From NCBI GenBank assembly GCA_029817715.1, contig JARUPY010000577.1:1-64000 (forward strand): a DNA stretch of 64,000 nucleotides. The letters are read 5' to 3'. Within the stretch, counting starts at the first letter, position 1. Each line of letters opens with the position of its first letter. Of this stretch, positions 61,021 through 64,000 are shown piece by piece. Under the pieces are notes generated by a model. The model made no database searches. It was not told where the DNA came from and worked only from the letters and a program-made list of their open reading frames with translations. Source of the stretch: Melastoma dodecandrum. Its lineage: Eukaryota > Streptophyta > Magnoliopsida > Myrtales > Melastomataceae. Made by a program: the position numbers and the translations under genes.

Positions 61021-63205
61021 CGTTCCTCACTCAGCAGGGAGAACAAAATCTTACAGGGGGGGCGGGTCTAATCTGTAACTTCTTAACAAAGGTCGGAAGA
61101 AAGGAAGAACACAAACCAGGTGGTAATAAAGCAGCTGATGCTTTTTCCCTCCCTCCTAGTGATGAAGGATACCATCATTTCTTAGCAAAAAAAGGCGTTT
61201 TAGGTGGGGGCAGGCAGTTCTTAGTTTAGTTTAGTTTAGGTCTTTGTTTCATTTTAGAGAAGAATATCCAGTAGCTACCTGCATGTACGCTGGTATATCC
61301 TCTTTTAGTTCTTTTCTTCTCTTTAGACTCCTTTTTGTCAATATGTAGGAAGGGAGGCAGGAGTTTGAACTTAAACCAATGCTTTTGTTTTTGTCTGTTG
61401 TTAATATTTTTACATTTATCATTCGACCCCACTTAGTTTTGTTTTATTTTATGCAGTTTTTTACCCTCCCTCCACCATTTTTTGCCCCCCGGTGATAAAT
61501 AACGGTGGCGAATGTGAAAGTGATGTTTCTGAGCACATGTTTCTGCACGTCATTCATTTCATTCACAGCAGACAAAATGCTTTTAATCACCCATCATTCA
61601 TGTCCAACCCTAACCCAGTCTCCAGCATATTTCTTACATTTTTCTAACCTTTTCCAATCTCCAGAGAGTTTTTTTTTTTTGGCCAAGCTAGATCTCTCAG
61701 GACTATCATTGTTTCACAGAAACTAGGATGCAAAAACCAGCCCCATCATCATCGAGTTCTCTAGATTTAGGGAAAGAAATCACCTCTTCATCCTCAATAA
61801 CAAGTGGGAGAGAATCCAGTACAATTTCCCATGTGGGTTTTTTCCCCCAAAACATTTTTATTGAATTTTTTTGTATCCCACTGAGAAAAGTGAGCGCCCA
61901 TGATTTCAATAAGAAACCCCCCCCGGTTTCACCCCCTCCAGCCCCAGATCAGTTCCTTTGCCTGCTGCAATTTCCACTCATTCATTCATTTCATTCATTC
62001 ACGGGCGCAGCTCAGAGATCTCGCTTGTATGGGGGGAGGAGGAGGCGGGTAAAATCGAGTAAAACCCTGAAAACGTCAGACAGGGAAACTGAGGCACAGG
62101 AAGTAGTATTCTGCAATACAATCCAAAAAGAAAAAGAAAAACACCCTCCTCCCACCACCAGTGCTTGCCAAAGGCCGCTTGTAAGGGTGGTGGGTTGGTG
62201 CCTGACAATCCATTCAGGATTTGTGCTTCTGCATCATTAATACTTGCAGAGGTCTCTGAATGTAATCACGCGTTTTCAAAAAAAAAAGGAAAGGAAAAGA
62301 AATGAGTGTCCAGCTGAAAGAGAGGATCAGAAAGTTAGAAAGTTTCTGACCAGTGGTGCATGCAGCAGGGGAATTATAGCCTCCCCCCCCCCCCCCCTTA
62401 CTCACTATGTTGTGCTACTAGTACACTCCCCTACAATTGATTGGCAGGACGGAGGCAATGCATCAGATTCTCAAATCGGACAGTCGGGTAATAAATTGTC
62501 ACAACTGGTGATCGGAGGTCATAATTGCACTACAGCTGTCTAATGTTAAAGTTTGTTCAAACCAAAGCAGCAGCCGAGAGATAAACAGCTAAACTCTGCA
62601 TTTCTGACGAAAATATCTCGAGGACGCATTTATTGAACAAATAGAAGGAATAGCAAGTTCCTCCATCAATTTTGTGTTGCTGTTACAGAAAGCCGGCCGG
62701 AGGTGGTGGAGGGGGGGGGAACCACTAAGCAACTAGCCAAAACACCAAAAAAATAAAATAAATTACGACTAGAATCAATCCAGAGTTAGGATTGCATCAC
62801 CTTGAGCATCTGGGCACGCCACCTTTCCCAGGACAAACATCTGTGCAACAGTTTGTCAAAGAGAAAGTTCCCTTCTCTTGGCAGACGGGATCCTATATAC
62901 TTTTAAATCTCTTCCAAAAGTGTTGATCAGCCCAAGTATTTAGTCTCCACAAGCAGAACCTACGAAGCTAGAAGGAAATCTTCCAGTTTTGCATAAGTAA
63001 TCTGGGAAAAATAAGTAAAACCTCGGTTCAATATCACTAATATCAAAAGTCTAAGACGTATAAATACATGTATAGATGTCTAATATGCATATGTATCTGC
63101 TGGGTGCATGTGGGAGGGTTTAAATGTACAAAGAAGGTTTAGAGATTTAATTCCACTTACAATTGGTTCAGCCAGTTCCAATAGAAAAATCCAAGAGTTG
63201 GCCTT
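61021..63205. other. Intergenic region
   Basis: It holds the 3' UTR of the KRP gene and the 3' flank of the minus-strand gene at 63206. Several short frames are found, but none resembles a protein I know. A poly-C run occurs at about 62382-62397. Confidence 0.5.
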
Positions 63206-63816
63206 TTATAGAGTGGGTTCTTGGGCTGTTGAAGGCATGGATTCGGACATCTCCACTTCAAAACCATTGCCCACCGTTGTCTTCCCACCCTCATTTTTCA
63301 TTTCATTCAGTCTAGCTAACTTTATAGCGCGCAGCTCATATCTGGTCACAAGCAAGCTACATGTTGAGACTTAACAGTCCATAGAGTAAAAGTACTGAAA
63401 TTACAGGATATGACCTTTCATAAATATATCCGAGAGAAAGAAAAGAAGCAACCCATTTTCCATATCGTGATCTGATAGAATGCATACGAACTCGTTGTAC
63501 TGAGATGAAACAGATTACATTGTTGTAAACATGGTGATTATTCTGCTGTGACATTAATTGCAGCATGAATCAGCAATACACCAATATGTAGTAGCATTTA
63601 CCAACCAATCCCTGATACTCACATACACATTCATAATTTTTAAGGCACGGGACTTTCGTCCTCAATTCATAATGAGGGATCTCAATTCAAAGTCATGTAC
63701 TAAAGCTCGAGAACTTACTCAGCCACATGGCTCCTGACTAACATGAAGTAGATCTGCCAGAATCGGAGTTCCTTCATCTGGCGAGGGCAGAGCACATATC
63801 TAAGCTGTGCTAATTC
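63206..63816 (-). CDS. 3' end of a possible BSD-domain gene, continues beyond the window
   Basis: Two exons are visible on the minus strand: 63816-63719 and 63341-63206, joined in phase (GA then ATATGAG). The first encodes ELAQLRYVLCPRQMKELRFWQIYFMLVRSH. Its FW/YF pair resembles the conserved end of a BSD domain. The second encodes YELRAIKLARLNEMKNEGG and ends at TAA (63208-63206). Earlier exons would lie beyond 64000. Nothing recognisable is seen between 63817 and the window edge. The family call rests on a short match and is tentative; the exon structure itself is well supported. Confidence 0.55.
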
Positions 63817-64000
63817 CTGGATAATAAGTAAAAGAGGAAATCACGTCGTATCAAAATTCAAAAAATAAAAAATTATTATTTGATTTTGCTGCAGATGCAC
63901 TAATCACTAGACAAATCGGTCCCCAGATATTCCACCAAATTCACAATCGCAATCACCGAGAGAAATGGCCAAGTGACTCTGCTAGTGTGAGCCGCACAAC

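Noticed and set aside
61728..62240. 170-codon plus-strand frame after the KRP gene
   Set aside because: Low-complexity Ser/Pro-rich sequence with no family resemblance, lying in the presumed intergenic region.

Overview
This is nuclear DNA from a flowering plant. The genes have GT-AG introns and encode plant-specific families: TDIF-type CLE peptide, Kip-related CDK inhibitor, VAMP72 R-SNARE, PRT1 E3 ligase, peroxisomal thiolase and an SDI/MS5-type TPR protein. The repeats are also plant types: a Sirevirus-like Ty1/copia element, a Ty3/gypsy fragment and an endogenous pararetrovirus. I cannot name the species or the order.

Layout. (1) 1-6.4 kb: a decayed pectate lyase gene on the minus strand (about 1.46-4.02 kb), then AT-rich spacer. 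(2) 6.4-18.84 kb: a long inverted-repeat element split by a complete 10.7-kb Ty1/copia Sirevirus-like element (7420-18156, minus strand) with 1.5-kb LTRs and a perfect CCTTA target-site duplication. (3) 19.1-31.1 kb, gene-rich: peroxisomal 3-ketoacyl-CoA thiolase (+), an F-box/kelch-like relic interrupted by a gypsy reverse-transcriptase fragment, an Alba-RGG RNA-binding protein (+), an SDI/MS5-like TPR protein (+) and a VAMP72 R-SNARE (-). (4) 31.4-33.5 kb: a nucleostemin-like GTPase (NSN1/GNL3) pseudogene (-). (5) 33.5-40.6 kb: mostly non-coding, with a short gene whose product ends in the TDIF dodecapeptide (CLE41/44 type, 37530-37841) and a 531-bp hairpin element with 10-bp target duplications and a tRNA-like loop. 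(6) 40.65-43.46 kb: an EamA/SLC35F-like transporter (+) and a DeSI/PPPDE-type gene (-) carrying an apparent 2-bp deletion. (7) 44.28-53.35 kb: slightly more than one unit of an endogenous Caulimoviridae genome (minus strand, florendovirus-like order: movement, coat, protease-RT-RNase H, then a downstream ORF), circularly permuted, with 163-bp direct terminal repeats and a 38-bp viral filler at one edge. (8) 53.7-64 kb: a PRT1-type RING/RING/ZZ ubiquitin ligase (+), a KRP/ICK cell-cycle inhibitor (+), and the 3' end of a possible BSD-domain gene (-) leaving the window.

The host genes do not form an operon or a single pathway. They act in peroxisomal beta-oxidation, RNA binding, secretion, vascular peptide signalling, protein turnover and cell-cycle control. 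The most striking structures are the permuted viral insertion between the oppositely transcribed DeSI-like and PRT1-like genes, the nested copia insertion, and the hairpin element with a tRNA-like loop. All exon boundaries were read by eye from splice signals and conserved protein sequence; no alignment was run.
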